The notes: generated by a model from the letters alone, not told the origin. A DNA stretch of 64,000 nt from Kordia antarctica (GCF_009901525.1 NZ_CP019288.1:1612001-1676000), one strand, 5' to 3'. Positions 45,607 to 55,519 are shown, counted from the stretch's first letter. Numbers and translations: made by a program.

Positions 45607-46476
45607 ATGAGTCAAAATACACCAAATTCAACACCTGAACCTACTGTAAAAGTTCCGAAAGTAATTTTACAAACTGGTCGTTTTTTACAATCTATTTCTA
45701 CGTCACTAGCTGCAACGTATGGGCAACGACTGTTTATTACGCCGTTGAAACATAAAATGCCAAAGCGTGAATTTCACATGGATGAACAAACAGAACAGAC
45801 GCAATTATTTGTTCCTGCTTTTGTAAAATCGATTGTTGTATATCGGTACGGAAAAAGTGATAAAAAGATTTTATTAGCACATGGTTGGAGCGGACGCGGA
45901 ACACAATTGGTGAAAATTGCCGATCATTTTTTAAAATTAGGCTATGAAATTATCAGTTTTGATGCACCTGCGCACGGAAAAGCTACTGGAAAAACGACTT
46001 CTATGCCAGAATTTATTGCTTCTATTCATGAAATAGAAAAACAATTTGGAACATTTGAGTTTGCTATTGGACATAGTTTGGGCGGAATGGCGTTGTTAAA
46101 TGCGGTTCGTGAAGGATTTCAAACCAAAAAATTAGTTACTATCGGCGCAGCAGATGTTATTACCGATATTATTCTACATTTTACACGTACGCTTACGCTG
46201 AAAGATATTGTTGCTGAAAAAATGAAAGCGAAATTTGATCAAAAATTTGGACGCGATATTGATTACGCTTCCGCACACATAGCGGCAAAAGAAGTAAATA
46301 TTCCAACATTAATTGTTCATGACGAACATGACGCTGATGTTCCCGTAAGTTGCGCTTATGCGATTCACAACGAACTTTCTAACGGAAGTATTCATATTAC
46401 AAAACATTTGGGACACCGTAGAATTTTAGGAAAACAGGAAGTTATTGAGAAGATTGAAGGGTTTTTGATTGGATGA
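45607..46476 (+). CDS. Alpha/beta hydrolase
   Basis: This 289-residue hydrolase has a nucleophile elbow, AIGHSLGGMALL (GHSLG), preceded by LAHGWSGRGTQLVKIADHF and SFDAPAHGKATGKT. The catalytic acid fits VHDEHDADVPVSCAY and the catalytic His fits KHLGHRRIL, giving a complete triad. The substrate cannot be inferred. There is no signal peptide. Confidence 0.88.
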   Translation: MSQNTPNSTPEPTVKVPKVILQTGRFLQSISTSLAATYGQRLFITPLKHKMPKREFHMDEQTEQTQLFVPAFVKSIVVYRYGKSDKKILLAHGWSGRGTQLVKIADHFLKLGYEIISFDAPAHGKATGKTTSMPEFIASIHEIEKQFGTFEFAIGHSLGGMALLNAVREGFQTKKLVTIGAADVITDIILHFTRTLTLKDIVAEKMKAKFDQKFGRDIDYASAHIAAKEVNIPTLIVHDEHDADVPVSCAYAIHNELSNGSIHITKHLGHRRILGKQEVIEKIEGFLIG

Positions 46477-46482
46477 TTGAAA

Positions 46483-46517
46483 GTTGTCGGTTGTCGGTTG
46501 TCGGTTGTCGGTTGTCG
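46483..46517. repeat. GTTGTCG heptamer array, five copies
   Basis: Five perfect copies of GTTGTCG begin 7 bases after the stop codon of the hydrolase gene. A second, unrelated heptamer array lies 174 bases further on. Confidence 0.95.
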
Positions 46518-46557
46518 AAAATCATCATTCTGAATTTGGTATTTGGTATTCAAAATA

Positions 46558-46657
46558 CGTCTTTGCGAGCGATAGCGAAGCAATCTGCTTATTTGATAAA
46601 CAGATTGCCACAAGTTTTTCACTTCGACAAGCTCAGTGAACAACTTTCGCAATGACG
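46558..46657. repeat. 100-bp palindromic dispersed element
   Basis: Ends CGTC/GACG and TTTGCGA/TCGCAA are complementary, and an inner hairpin pairs GCAATCTG with CAGATTGCC. It also contains CACTTCGACAAGCTCAGTGA, found in opposite orientation near 55800. Such elements are common between flavobacterial genes and look non-autonomous. Confidence 0.75.
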
Positions 46658-46664
46658 CAAAAAA

Positions 46665-46693
46665 AGAGCCAAAACCATAACAGTCTTGACTCT
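46665..46693 (-). terminator. Terminator of the alpha-glucan operon
   Basis: On the minus strand AGAGTCAAGAC and GTTTTGGCTCT pair with G-T and A-C exceptions around a 7-base loop, followed by a run of T. It lies 66 bases after the GH31 gene, the last gene of the operon. Confidence 0.7.
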
Positions 46694-46743
46694 ATATTCT
46701 ATGTTCTATGTTCTATGTTCTATGTTCTATGTTCTATGTTCTA
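46691..46743. repeat. GTTCTAT heptamer array
   Basis: About six copies of GTTCTAT (the first with ATTCTAT) end 16 bases before the end of the GH31 gene. The 7-base period is the same as in the array at 46483, though the sequence is unrelated. Confidence 0.92.
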
Positions 46744-46758
46744 ATGTCTTAAGAAAAA

Positions 46759-49161
46759 CTAGCCAATAATATGAATCTCAGAGAAATCTTTATCAACAAT
46801 CATCAAACCATTTTCGTCAGTTACTAATTCAGATGTCGGAACAATTACATTATCTAACTGAACTACTTTTGCTTTAAACGGTAATCCGTGAATGTTTAAT
46901 TTGAAGTTTTTATATGTTGTAATATACTTTCCTTCTTTATGTTGTTGAATAATTAATTCGTTTGACTTTCCTGTCAGCTTGAAGGTTCTTAGACTGTAAC
47001 GACCTTTTGTATAATCATAACCGTCATGTGCGTCATCAAATAATTGCGAGCGTTCTTTTCCTTCTTTATAGTAAATATCTAGTGTAACCTCATCAATTTG
47101 TTTTTCATCCACATATTGTTGTACAGGAAATTTTGGAATAATTGCGCCTTCTAGTACGAAAAGCGGCATGCTATCAATTTCTGCATCAACCCATTTTTCT
47201 TTTCCACCTTCAACCAATTCATCTGTCCAGTAATTATACCATTGTCCACGCGGAATGTACATTCTACGTCCTTTGGCATTTGGTTCTTGAATTGGGCAAA
47301 CCAATATTTTATCTCCAAAAATAAATTCATCCGTTCTATAATGCGTCTGATTATCTTCTTGATCGAACATTACTAACGATTTCAATAATGGCGTTCCATG
47401 TTCTACCAAATTCCAAAAAGCAGTATACAAATACGGTAATAATTGGTATCGTAATTCTACAAACTTACGCACAACATCGGTTACATCTTCATCAAAAGCC
47501 CACGGTTCTTGATCGCCATGATCTCCAGAAGAATGCACTCTACAAAACGGATGAAAGATTCCGAGTTGAATCCAACGTGTAAATAATTCGCCTTGTGGTT
47601 GTTCAGCAAATCCACCAATATCACTTCCTACAAACGAGAAACCTGACATTGCCATTCGTTGTGCTTGCACGTTTGCAATCCATAAATGTTCCCAAGTTGC
47701 GACATTATCGCCTGTCCACGTTGAGGTATAGCGTTGCGTTCCTGAATACGCTGAACGCGTAATAACAAACGGACGTTTTGGGTAGTTAAATTTCTTTAAA
47801 CCTTGATACGTAGCGCGCGCCATTTGCATTCCGTATACATTGTGTGCTTTTCGGTGACTACACGGATTTCCGTCATAATCATGTCGTACATCATCTGGAA
47901 ATGTTTTATTTGGCACTTCCATCACGGCAGGTTCGTTCATATCATTCCAAACACCTTGAATTCCGATGTCTTCAATCAATTCTTTGAATAATCCTGACCA
48001 CCAATCTCTCACTTCTGGTTTGGTAAAATCGGGAAAGTAACATTCGCCTGGCCAAACTTTTCCTTTCATATACGGTCCATCGGCACGTTTACAGAAATAA
48101 TCTTTATCTAACGCTTCTTTAAAAACGCTGTATTCTTTATCTATTTTGATTCCTGGATCAATAATCGCAACCGTTTTAAAACCATTGTCTGCGAGTTCTT
48201 TTACCATACGTTTTGGATCTGGAAAGTGCTCTTTATTCCATGTAAAACAACGGAAACCTTCCATATAATCAATATCTAAGTAAATAGCATCACACGGAAT
48301 TCTTAAGTCTCTAAATTTCTGTGTAATCTCTTTTACATTGCTTTCTGGATAGTAACTCCATTTACATTGATGAAAACCTAACGCCCATAATGGCGGCAAT
48401 TGATGTGGTTTCCCTGTTAAATCTGTATATTTTTCTACGACAGTTTGCATTTCTGGTCCGTAGATGAAATAGTAATTCATTTCGCCACCTTGCGCCCAAA
48501 AGCTGGTTACGTTTCTGCGTTCGAGTGCAAAATCAAAATAACTTCTGAATGTATTGTCAAAAAAGATTCCGTACGCTTTGTTGTGATGCAATCCTGTGTA
48601 AAATGGAATTGCTTTGTAAATTGGATCTGTCGATTTTCCATACGCGTATGAATCTGTAGCCCAATTCTGAAAACGCTTTCCTTTTAGGTTTAAATGATCT
48701 GGCTTATCGCCTAACCCAAAATAGCTTTCACGTTCGTTGACAGTTTTACTCATCTTTACAACGTTTCCACCAAACTCGTAACTTTCTTCCCAATGGAAAC
48801 CAAGTTCATCTTCGTTAATCAACGTTTTATCAATTGCATCATATAATTGAACACGCATGTTTTCTTTCGAAATATGACAAATTAATTTTGACGTTGTGAT
48901 GATGTATTTCTCTTTGTCTTCGTCTATTTCTAGATGATTGTAGCCTGTACTTGCATATTTGGTTATGGCATAAGAGAAATCATTTTCAAATGTTCCTGTG
49001 GTTGTGTAGCGAAAACGCATGACACTATCGCGTACAATTCGCAATTGCAATACAACATCATTTTCTGCGGTAAAGTAAAATGTATCTACATCTTTTCGAA
49101 AATGTAGTATTCTGGATGGAAATAAATTTCCCTTTTGTTCTAATTCCGTATTTACAATCAT
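46759..49161 (-). CDS. Glycoside hydrolase family 31 alpha-glucosidase
   Basis: This 800-residue enzyme is of the GH31 family. The nucleophile Asp lies in GVWNDMNEPAVMEVPNKTFP and the region IYLDIDYMEGFRCFTWN lines the active site. ITRSAYSGTQRYTSTWTGDN and SGFSFVGSDIGGFAEQ are further signatures, and the acid/base Asp is in TGDNVATWEH. No signal peptide is seen, so it is cytoplasmic and hydrolyses alpha-linked glucosides, consistent with glycogen or maltooligosaccharide metabolism. It lies about 860 bases downstream of glgB in the same orientation. Confidence 0.93.
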   Translation of the reverse strand: MIVNTELEQKGNLFPSRILHFRKDVDTFYFTAENDVVLQLRIVRDSVMRFRYTTTGTFENDFSYAITKYASTGYNHLEIDEDKEKYIITTSKLICHISKENMRVQLYDAIDKTLINEDELGFHWEESYEFGGNVVKMSKTVNERESYFGLGDKPDHLNLKGKRFQNWATDSYAYGKSTDPIYKAIPFYTGLHHNKAYGIFFDNTFRSYFDFALERRNVTSFWAQGGEMNYYFIYGPEMQTVVEKYTDLTGKPHQLPPLWALGFHQCKWSYYPESNVKEITQKFRDLRIPCDAIYLDIDYMEGFRCFTWNKEHFPDPKRMVKELADNGFKTVAIIDPGIKIDKEYSVFKEALDKDYFCKRADGPYMKGKVWPGECYFPDFTKPEVRDWWSGLFKELIEDIGIQGVWNDMNEPAVMEVPNKTFPDDVRHDYDGNPCSHRKAHNVYGMQMARATYQGLKKFNYPKRPFVITRSAYSGTQRYTSTWTGDNVATWEHLWIANVQAQRMAMSGFSFVGSDIGGFAEQPQGELFTRWIQLGIFHPFCRVHSSGDHGDQEPWAFDEDVTDVVRKFVELRYQLLPYLYTAFWNLVEHGTPLLKSLVMFDQEDNQTHYRTDEFIFGDKILVCPIQEPNAKGRRMYIPRGQWYNYWTDELVEGGKEKWVDAEIDSMPLFVLEGAIIPKFPVQQYVDEKQIDEVTLDIYYKEGKERSQLFDDAHDGYDYTKGRYSLRTFKLTGKSNELIIQQHKEGKYITTYKNFKLNIHGLPFKAKVVQLDNVIVPTSELVTDENGLMIVDKDFSEIHIIG

Positions 49162-50021
49162 GTAGTACTGTTTCGTTTAATTGGTAAAAAAACGGAAAAG
49201 TTTAGAGATTTGAAAGCTTTATGTAGTTGATTTGTTAACGATAACGTTATAGTTGTGTATTATTATTGAATACTGATTTTTTTTGTTGATTTTTTATTGA
49301 ATGTGTATTTGGGTTAGTCTGTTGGTTTATGAGTTTATAGGTTTAAAAGTTTGTAGATTGTGCTTTTTTGATACTTCGATATTCAGTATTCAAAATTCTG
49401 TATTCGATATTTAACAGAAAGTTGTCAGTTCGAGTGATTTTCGCAATGAAATGAAGAAAATTGTATCGAGAAATGCTTTTAAGCAATATTTTTATGGAAA
49501 TTAATTCTCACTTTTACATGAAGCTGCATTTCGACTCTGCTCCGTATCCGAAATATAACGAATCGAAAAGTCTAAAAATCTATTTCTGCCCCGAATGTTT
49601 TTAGCATGTTCATCGGCACAAGTTGTGAAACTTGCGCTAGCGTCTACGATTATGTGAACCTGAATCAAGTTCAACTTGACGAATGCTAAATAATTCACAT
49701 GCCAAAATACCAAAAGCGTTTACATTGAGCTTGTCTAAATGAAGCGATACTAAAGGCATAGCCGTTTCCAAAAGCGAAGCGAGTCTAATCATCTCAGCTT
49801 CTATTTTTAGCTTATTCATCGGCACAAGTTGTGAAACTTGCGCTAGCGTTGACATTTTCAGTTTATGAGTTTATAGGTTTAAAAGTTTAAATCTTATCAA
49901 ATTTTAAAACTTCGATATTCAGTATTCAAAATTCTGTATTCAATATTCAAAAAGTCTTTGCTCTTGATTCTATTTTCTTTATTCTTCACGAAACATCTCA
50001 ATACTAAAATCTAAAAACTCA
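49162..50021. repeat. Repeat-filled intergenic region between GH31 and glgB
   Basis: No gene is visible in these 860 bases. A 35-bp segment starting TTCATCGGCACAAGTTGTGA is present at 49609-49643 and 49815-49849 without mismatch. A 27-bp block, TTTATGAGTTTATAGG and onward, is at 49326-49352 and 49862-49888. A 33-bp block beginning ACTTCGATATTCAGTATTC is at 49373-49405 and 49909-49941. CTGAATCAAGTTCAACTTGA (49661) is a copy of the dispersed REP-like element. Minus-strand ORFs here are chance readings of the repeats. Confidence 0.85.
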
Positions 50022-51929
50022 CTACTTATACTTCAATGCAACCATTCCCAATGGCGGAATCATAATTTCCGCAGAATGATTTCTAAATTGCCATTCTTTC
50101 TTTTCAGATTTAATTGCCTTGTTTTTAAAATCGTCCGTTCCGTTATATTTTTTGAGATCACTGTTGAAAACTTCTTTTAAATTTCCAGCTTTTGGCAAAC
50201 CAATACGATAGCTTTCGCGTGGAATTGGTGTCATATTGCACGCAATAACCAAATCGTTTTCAGGTTTGTTTCCTTTTCGGATGTAGACTAACACGGAATT
50301 TTCAGCATCGTTATAATCAATCCATTCAAAACCATCGGCAGAGAATTGCTTTTCGTGTAATGCCGCTTCTTTTTTGTAGAGTTTGTTTAAATCTTTAATC
50401 AACGTTTGAATTCCTATGTGAACTTTATGTTCCAACAAATGCCAATCTAAACTTTGTTCAAAATTCCATTCTTCACTTTGTCCAAATTCACAACCTTGAA
50501 ATAGTAATTTTGTTCCTGGATGCGTAAACATATAACTGTAAAGTAAGCGAAGATTTGCAAATTTTTGCCATTCGTCGCCAGGCATTCTTCCTAAGATGGA
50601 ATGTTTTCCATACACAACCTCATCATGCGAAAACGGCAACATAAAGTTTTCCGTAAACGCGTAGGTCATACTGAATGTCAAATCGTTTTGATGATGTTTT
50701 CTGTAAATCGGTTCTTTCGCAAAATATTGCAATGTATCGTGCATCCAACCCATCATCCATTTCATTCCAAAACCGAGTCCGCCAATTGCTGTTGGACGCG
50801 ATACCATTGGAAACGACGTTGATTCTTCTGCAATGGTTTGCACATCTGGAAAATTGCTATACACAGCTTCATTCATTTCTTGCATAAACGCGATTGCATC
50901 TAAGTTTTCGCGCCCGCCAAATTGGTTTGGTTCCCATTCGCCTTCATCACGAGAATAATCTAAAAATAACATAGAAGCAACAGCATCAACTCTTAAAGCA
51001 TCTGCGTGATATTGGTCGAGCCAAAAAATAGCATTACTTATTAGGAACGATTTTACTTCGTTTCTTCCATAATTAAAGATCAAACTTTTCCAATCTGGAT
51101 GATAGCCTTTTCGCTTGTCTGGATGTTCATATAAACATGTTCCGTCAAAGAAACCGAGTCCGTGTGCATCTTCTGGAAAGTGCGACGGAACCCAATCTAA
51201 GATGATTCCGATGTCGTTTTGATGTAATTTATCTACTAATAATTTGAATTCTTCTGGAACACCAAATCGGGAAGTTGGCGCAAAATATCCTGTGAGTTGA
51301 TAACCCCAACTTGGATCGTACGGAAATTCCATGACTGGCATTAATTCCACATGCGTGAAATTCATTTCTTTTACATAACTTACTAATTCTTCTGCCAAAT
51401 CAACATACGACAAGAATTTGTTGTCTTCTATTTTACGTTTCCACGAACCTAAATGCACTTCGTATACTGAATATGGCGCATCTAAGGCATTGTTCTTTTT
51501 ACGCTTTTTCATCCACTTGGCATCTTTCCAATCGTAATCTGCTTCCCAAACTACTGAAGCCGTTTTTGGTGGATGTTCGCAACGACGCGCATACGGATCT
51601 GCTTTTTCCGTTTTAATATCGTTGTGACTGCTTTGTATTTTGTATTTGTACGTACTTCCTTTTTTTACATCTGGAATGAATCCTTCCCAAATTCCACTTT
51701 CGTCCCAACGCACATTCAGTTTGTGTTCGCCTTCTATCCAAAAATTAAAATCGCCAATGACAGAAACGGTTTTCGCACTTGGCGCCCAAACTGCAAAATA
51801 GGTTCCTTCAACGCCATTAAGCGTCATGAGGTGTGAACCAAATTTTTCGTAGAGTCTGTAATGTTTTCCGCCTTTGAATAGATTGACATCAAATTCTGAA
51901 AATAAACTGTGTGGAACTACTTCTGCCAT
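50022..51929 (-). CDS. glgB: 1,4-alpha-glucan branching enzyme
   Basis: This 635-residue GH13 enzyme cuts alpha-1,4-glucan and rejoins the fragment as an alpha-1,6 branch. The CBM48-like N-terminal domain contains GTYFAVWAPSAKTVSVIGDF. Catalytic regions are visible: ILDWVPSHFPEDAHGLGFFD, ADALRVDAVASMLFLDYSRD (nucleophile Asp), TIAEESTSFPMVSRP (acid/base Glu) and LPFSHDEVVYGKHS. It is preceded 3 bases upstream by the maltokinase gene, so they share a transcript. Confidence 0.96.
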   Translation of the reverse strand: MAEVVPHSLFSEFDVNLFKGGKHYRLYEKFGSHLMTLNGVEGTYFAVWAPSAKTVSVIGDFNFWIEGEHKLNVRWDESGIWEGFIPDVKKGSTYKYKIQSSHNDIKTEKADPYARRCEHPPKTASVVWEADYDWKDAKWMKKRKKNNALDAPYSVYEVHLGSWKRKIEDNKFLSYVDLAEELVSYVKEMNFTHVELMPVMEFPYDPSWGYQLTGYFAPTSRFGVPEEFKLLVDKLHQNDIGIILDWVPSHFPEDAHGLGFFDGTCLYEHPDKRKGYHPDWKSLIFNYGRNEVKSFLISNAIFWLDQYHADALRVDAVASMLFLDYSRDEGEWEPNQFGGRENLDAIAFMQEMNEAVYSNFPDVQTIAEESTSFPMVSRPTAIGGLGFGMKWMMGWMHDTLQYFAKEPIYRKHHQNDLTFSMTYAFTENFMLPFSHDEVVYGKHSILGRMPGDEWQKFANLRLLYSYMFTHPGTKLLFQGCEFGQSEEWNFEQSLDWHLLEHKVHIGIQTLIKDLNKLYKKEAALHEKQFSADGFEWIDYNDAENSVLVYIRKGNKPENDLVIACNMTPIPRESYRIGLPKAGNLKEVFNSDLKKYNGTDDFKNKAIKSEKKEWQFRNHSAEIMIPPLGMVALKYK

Positions 51930-51932
51930 CGT

Positions 51933-53561
51933 TTAATGATTGATTATGTTCGTGATTCCTTTGAGTGGAATAACTGCCCAAAGTGGTCGTGAGTTGAGTT
52001 CGTACCCAAGTTCGTAAACCGCTTTTTCAAGCAATGAATATTTTAGTAAAAAGATACGTTCTTGACTGTACCCAATGTTGAGATTTGCATTTTGAATTTT
52101 GGTAATGTACGTTTTTAAGAATACACCAATGAGGTATTTATATAATAATTCGCCCGCTTCAAATAATTCTTCTTGCGAATGTTTGTAATCGTCCGTATGA
52201 TTGAAAATAGTTGCATAAATCGCATAGTGAAAACTTCTAAAAAGTCCTGCAACATCTTTTAATGGCGGCTGTTTTACTTTCCGATCGCGAATGGTACTTT
52301 CTGGTTCGCCTTCAAAATCGAGAATGTAAAAATCATCATCTTTCACCAAGATTTGACCTAAATGATAATCGCCATGCACTCGAATGCGTTCGCCTTTGAG
52401 TTTTGTCCAATCGAAATTAACAAAACGCTTCCGAATTGTATTTTTCTTGTCTAAAAATTCTTGTGCTAATGTTAATGCCAAACCATCCAATTTGTGCAAA
52501 TTGTTTTCAACCGCGTTCAATCTGTTTTGAAATTGATAGAGTAATCTGTTTTTCAGCCAAACCGAATAATCGCCATTAAAATGTGTTGGCGTAAACGCTG
52601 TTTCTTCAAACTCACTTCCGAGTGCAATGTGCATTTCGGCAGTTCGTTCGGCTAGTTTTTGAATTTTTAAGAATAGATTCAATCCAACCCAATCAATGAT
52701 TTGTGGCGGAACATCACGAATGTCTAAACGTAAAAAGAGTTCCGTTTCGGGTAATTTTTGAATGTCTATTTTTTTGTATTCAAGATTTGAGAATACTTTG
52801 TGTAATTCTTTCAACATATATTCCCACGCATCGCCTTCATTTGGCACCATTTCTTGCATAAGTGCAATCGTAATATTTTCCTTCTCGGAATCTACCAAAT
52901 TGACACTTCCTAGATATGCTGGCGTATTTTTGAAGTTTTTCTTTTCAGACAAAAATCGACTCATCTCGTAGTCAGGATTTTTGTTTGCGTAGATTCTTCG
53001 GAAGAATTTCAATACAAAACTTTCATTGTATACGATTGAAGTATTGCTTTGCTCCAAGCCCATAAATCGAGAAGATTCATAGATTTTGTCCTGAAATTGC
53101 AAACTTTTATGATATTGTACTTTCGTTTGATCGTTTGGAATTGCCGTGTGAATTCGCTCAAAAACCAGTTTTCGAAATGCTTCTAGATTGATCGCGTCAA
53201 TGATAAAACCTGATTGATCTTTGATGCTGATTGGCAAAATTCGATCTTCTTGTGCAAAACTTTCATCCGACACAAATGCAATCGGTAAGAAGTAATGTTG
53301 ATAGAATGCTTCTACAAAATTTACTTCCAAGATTAAGCCAAAATAGACTTCGCCATGTTGCTGAATGCGGAAATATTCCGAGAGTTCAATGTATTTTAGT
53401 TTGCTTGATTTTCCACCGTACCAACGTTGTTTTAGGATATAATCTTCCAAAACATCTGACAAAAATGCTTTTACAAAGGCTTTATTTTCTAATAATTCTT
53501 CCCAAGAATCATTGAAATTGTATGCAGCTTGTAAATTGGTTTCGGTGGTTTTTTTAGTCAT
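51933..53561 (-). CDS. Maltokinase-like protein
   Basis: This 542-residue standalone maltokinase, like the C-terminal part of TreS-Pep2 fusions, would phosphorylate maltose with ATP to give maltose 1-phosphate for GlgE. The kinase core shows ILKQRWYGGKSSKLKYIELS at the N terminus, the catalytic loop RIRVHGDYHLGQILVKDDDF (HGDxHxxQ), and the metal-binding FYILDFEGEPESTIRDRKVK. No trehalose synthase domain is fused; the length is accounted for by the kinase alone. It lies between glgE and glgB with gaps of 20 and 3 bases. Confidence 0.88.
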   Translation of the reverse strand: MTKKTTETNLQAAYNFNDSWEELLENKAFVKAFLSDVLEDYILKQRWYGGKSSKLKYIELSEYFRIQQHGEVYFGLILEVNFVEAFYQHYFLPIAFVSDESFAQEDRILPISIKDQSGFIIDAINLEAFRKLVFERIHTAIPNDQTKVQYHKSLQFQDKIYESSRFMGLEQSNTSIVYNESFVLKFFRRIYANKNPDYEMSRFLSEKKNFKNTPAYLGSVNLVDSEKENITIALMQEMVPNEGDAWEYMLKELHKVFSNLEYKKIDIQKLPETELFLRLDIRDVPPQIIDWVGLNLFLKIQKLAERTAEMHIALGSEFEETAFTPTHFNGDYSVWLKNRLLYQFQNRLNAVENNLHKLDGLALTLAQEFLDKKNTIRKRFVNFDWTKLKGERIRVHGDYHLGQILVKDDDFYILDFEGEPESTIRDRKVKQPPLKDVAGLFRSFHYAIYATIFNHTDDYKHSQEELFEAGELLYKYLIGVFLKTYITKIQNANLNIGYSQERIFLLKYSLLEKAVYELGYELNSRPLWAVIPLKGITNIINH

Positions 53562-53581
53562 AACAAACAGTTTTACTGAAT

Positions 53582-55519
53582 CTACTTATTGATTTTAAAA
53601 ATGTGAAACGGCAACGCAGGATGCAATTCTACAAAATTCCATTCGCTGTACCAATTGTAACTATTTCCTGTAATTAAATCGTTTACGGTTACTTTTTGAC
53701 CTTGCTGAATTCCTAAATCGTGTAACGGCAATTGTAAGTTTCCTTGTTGCGCGTAATATTGATCTAAACTGATAATGATTAGAACTTCGCTTGTGCGATC
53801 TTGATTCCACTTATAGAAACCTAGTAAATTATCATTTTCAATGTCACAAAATTTGATATTATTCGTTTGTTGCAATGCTTCATGTTCGTGACGAATTGCG
53901 TTGATACGACCAATTAAGGTTGTGAGTTTGTTTTGTTTATTCCAATCATAATGACACAATTGAAACTTCTCAGACATGTAATATTCTTCTTTTCCAGGAA
54001 TCGCATCGTCAATCATTTGCTCAAAAACAGGTCCGTAAATTCCAATGTTAGAACTCAACGTTGCCGCCAACGCATACCGTTGAATGTATTTTGCTTCATT
54101 GGCGCCTTGCAAGTGAAACGGATTTATATCTGGCGTATTTGGCCAAAAATTTGGTCGCATGTATTCTTTTTGTTCTGTTTGCGTGAGTTCGTTCATGTAT
54201 TCAATGAGCTCTTTTTTGTTATCACGCCAAGTGAAATACGTGTACGATTGCGAATATCCTTGTTTTGCCAATTGTTGCATTACTTTTGGTCTGGTGAACG
54301 CTTCCGCGAGAAAGATCACGTTTGGATGTTTCTTTTTGACTTCGGAAATTGCCCAATTCCAGAAATAATATGGTTTTGTATGCGGATTGTCTACTCGGAA
54401 AACTTCCACTCCGCACTCAATCCAATGAAATAATGTACTTAAACATTCGTTCCATAAGTTTTTATAGTCTTCACTTTCCCAATAAATTGGAAGAATGTCT
54501 TGGTATTTTTTTGGTGGATTTTCCGCATATTGAACCGTTCCGTCTGGTCGCCATTTGAACCAATTTGGATGTTCTTTTACCCAAGGATGATCGGGTGCGG
54601 CTTGCAATGCGTAATCCATTGCGATTTCTATATTGTATTCTTTCGCTTTCGCGATTAAGCTTTTGAAGTCTTCAATACTTCCCAATTGCGGATGCGTATC
54701 TTTGTGTCCGCCATATTGTGAGCCAATTCCCCAAGCCGAACCAACATCGCCTTCTTTCGCTTCCGTAGTATTGTTTTTCCCTTTCCGATTGACTTCTCCA
54801 ATTGGATGAATTGGCGGAAAGTACAACGTATCAAATCCCATGTCGGAAACTTTTGGTAGCAAACGCTCGCAATCTTTGAACGTTCCGTGTTGTCCTTCCG
54901 TTTCCGAAGCCGAACGTGGAAAGAATTCGTACCACGTACTGAATTGTGCTTTTTTACGATCGACATATACTTGCAATTCGTGCGATGAATTTGCTAGTAT
55001 TTTTTCAGGATATTTTACAAATATATTGTGTAATTCTTCACTTCTCGCCGCTTCAATCGCTTCCTTATATTTGGAAGCATCTTGAAAGTTTGCAATACAG
55101 TTTTGAAGATATTCTTTTTCCGTTTTCGTTGCTTTTTTAAGGAATGCTTTTAAGTAATCAACACCTTCTAAGAGTTCCGAAACGATGTGTTGATTATCGG
55201 CAATTTTCCGTTCTGCTCCGTGTTGCCAATTTAGTGCATAATCAACCCAACCTTCTACTTTGTACGTATAGAAACCTTGTTTTTCTACTATAAAAGAAGC
55301 TTGCCATTCGTCGTTTCCTGTTTCGTGCATGCGTGCTTCTTTCCAAGTACGTTCTTTTTCGTGTTTGTATAACACAGAAGCCGCAATGACATCATGTCCG
55401 TCCACTAAGACATGTGCGTTTATTGTTACGATTTCGTTTACAATTCGTTTGATAAAAAATTCACCATTGTTGAGTTGCGGTGAGATTTGATCGATAACGA
55501 CACGTTTTTGATTTTGCAT
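53582..55519 (-). CDS. glgE: Alpha-1,4-glucan:maltose-1-phosphate maltosyltransferase
   Basis: I start this GlgE of about 645 residues at the ATG at 55519 (MQNQKRVVIDQISPQLNNGE), because the longer form adds non-family residues. It transfers maltose from maltose 1-phosphate to a growing alpha-1,4-glucan. The GH13 nucleophile Asp lies in EVFRVDNPHTKPYYFWNW and the acid/base Glu in VIFLAEAFTRPKVMQQLAKQ. ARPGFD-type ends are absent, but GFDTLYFPPIHPIG and DYALQAAPDHPWVKEHPNWF are GlgE landmarks. It heads an operon with the maltokinase and glgB. No treS is visible next to it. Confidence 0.94.
   Translation of the reverse strand: MQNQKRVVIDQISPQLNNGEFFIKRIVNEIVTINAHVLVDGHDVIAASVLYKHEKERTWKEARMHETGNDEWQASFIVEKQGFYTYKVEGWVDYALNWQHGAERKIADNQHIVSELLEGVDYLKAFLKKATKTEKEYLQNCIANFQDASKYKEAIEAARSEELHNIFVKYPEKILANSSHELQVYVDRKKAQFSTWYEFFPRSASETEGQHGTFKDCERLLPKVSDMGFDTLYFPPIHPIGEVNRKGKNNTTEAKEGDVGSAWGIGSQYGGHKDTHPQLGSIEDFKSLIAKAKEYNIEIAMDYALQAAPDHPWVKEHPNWFKWRPDGTVQYAENPPKKYQDILPIYWESEDYKNLWNECLSTLFHWIECGVEVFRVDNPHTKPYYFWNWAISEVKKKHPNVIFLAEAFTRPKVMQQLAKQGYSQSYTYFTWRDNKKELIEYMNELTQTEQKEYMRPNFWPNTPDINPFHLQGANEAKYIQRYALAATLSSNIGIYGPVFEQMIDDAIPGKEEYYMSEKFQLCHYDWNKQNKLTTLIGRINAIRHEHEALQQTNNIKFCDIENDNLLGFYKWNQDRTSEVLIIISLDQYYAQQGNLQLPLHDLGIQQGQKVTVNDLITGNSYNWYSEWNFVELHPALPFHIFKINK

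Noticed and set aside
49501-49855. Two overlapping minus-strand ORFs of about 70 codons
   Set aside because: They read through a 35-bp direct repeat and a REP-like element and lack any protein-like conservation or ribosome binding context.
51933-53561. TreS-maltokinase fusion
   Set aside because: The 542 residues are taken up by the kinase; no GH13 catalytic motifs are present.
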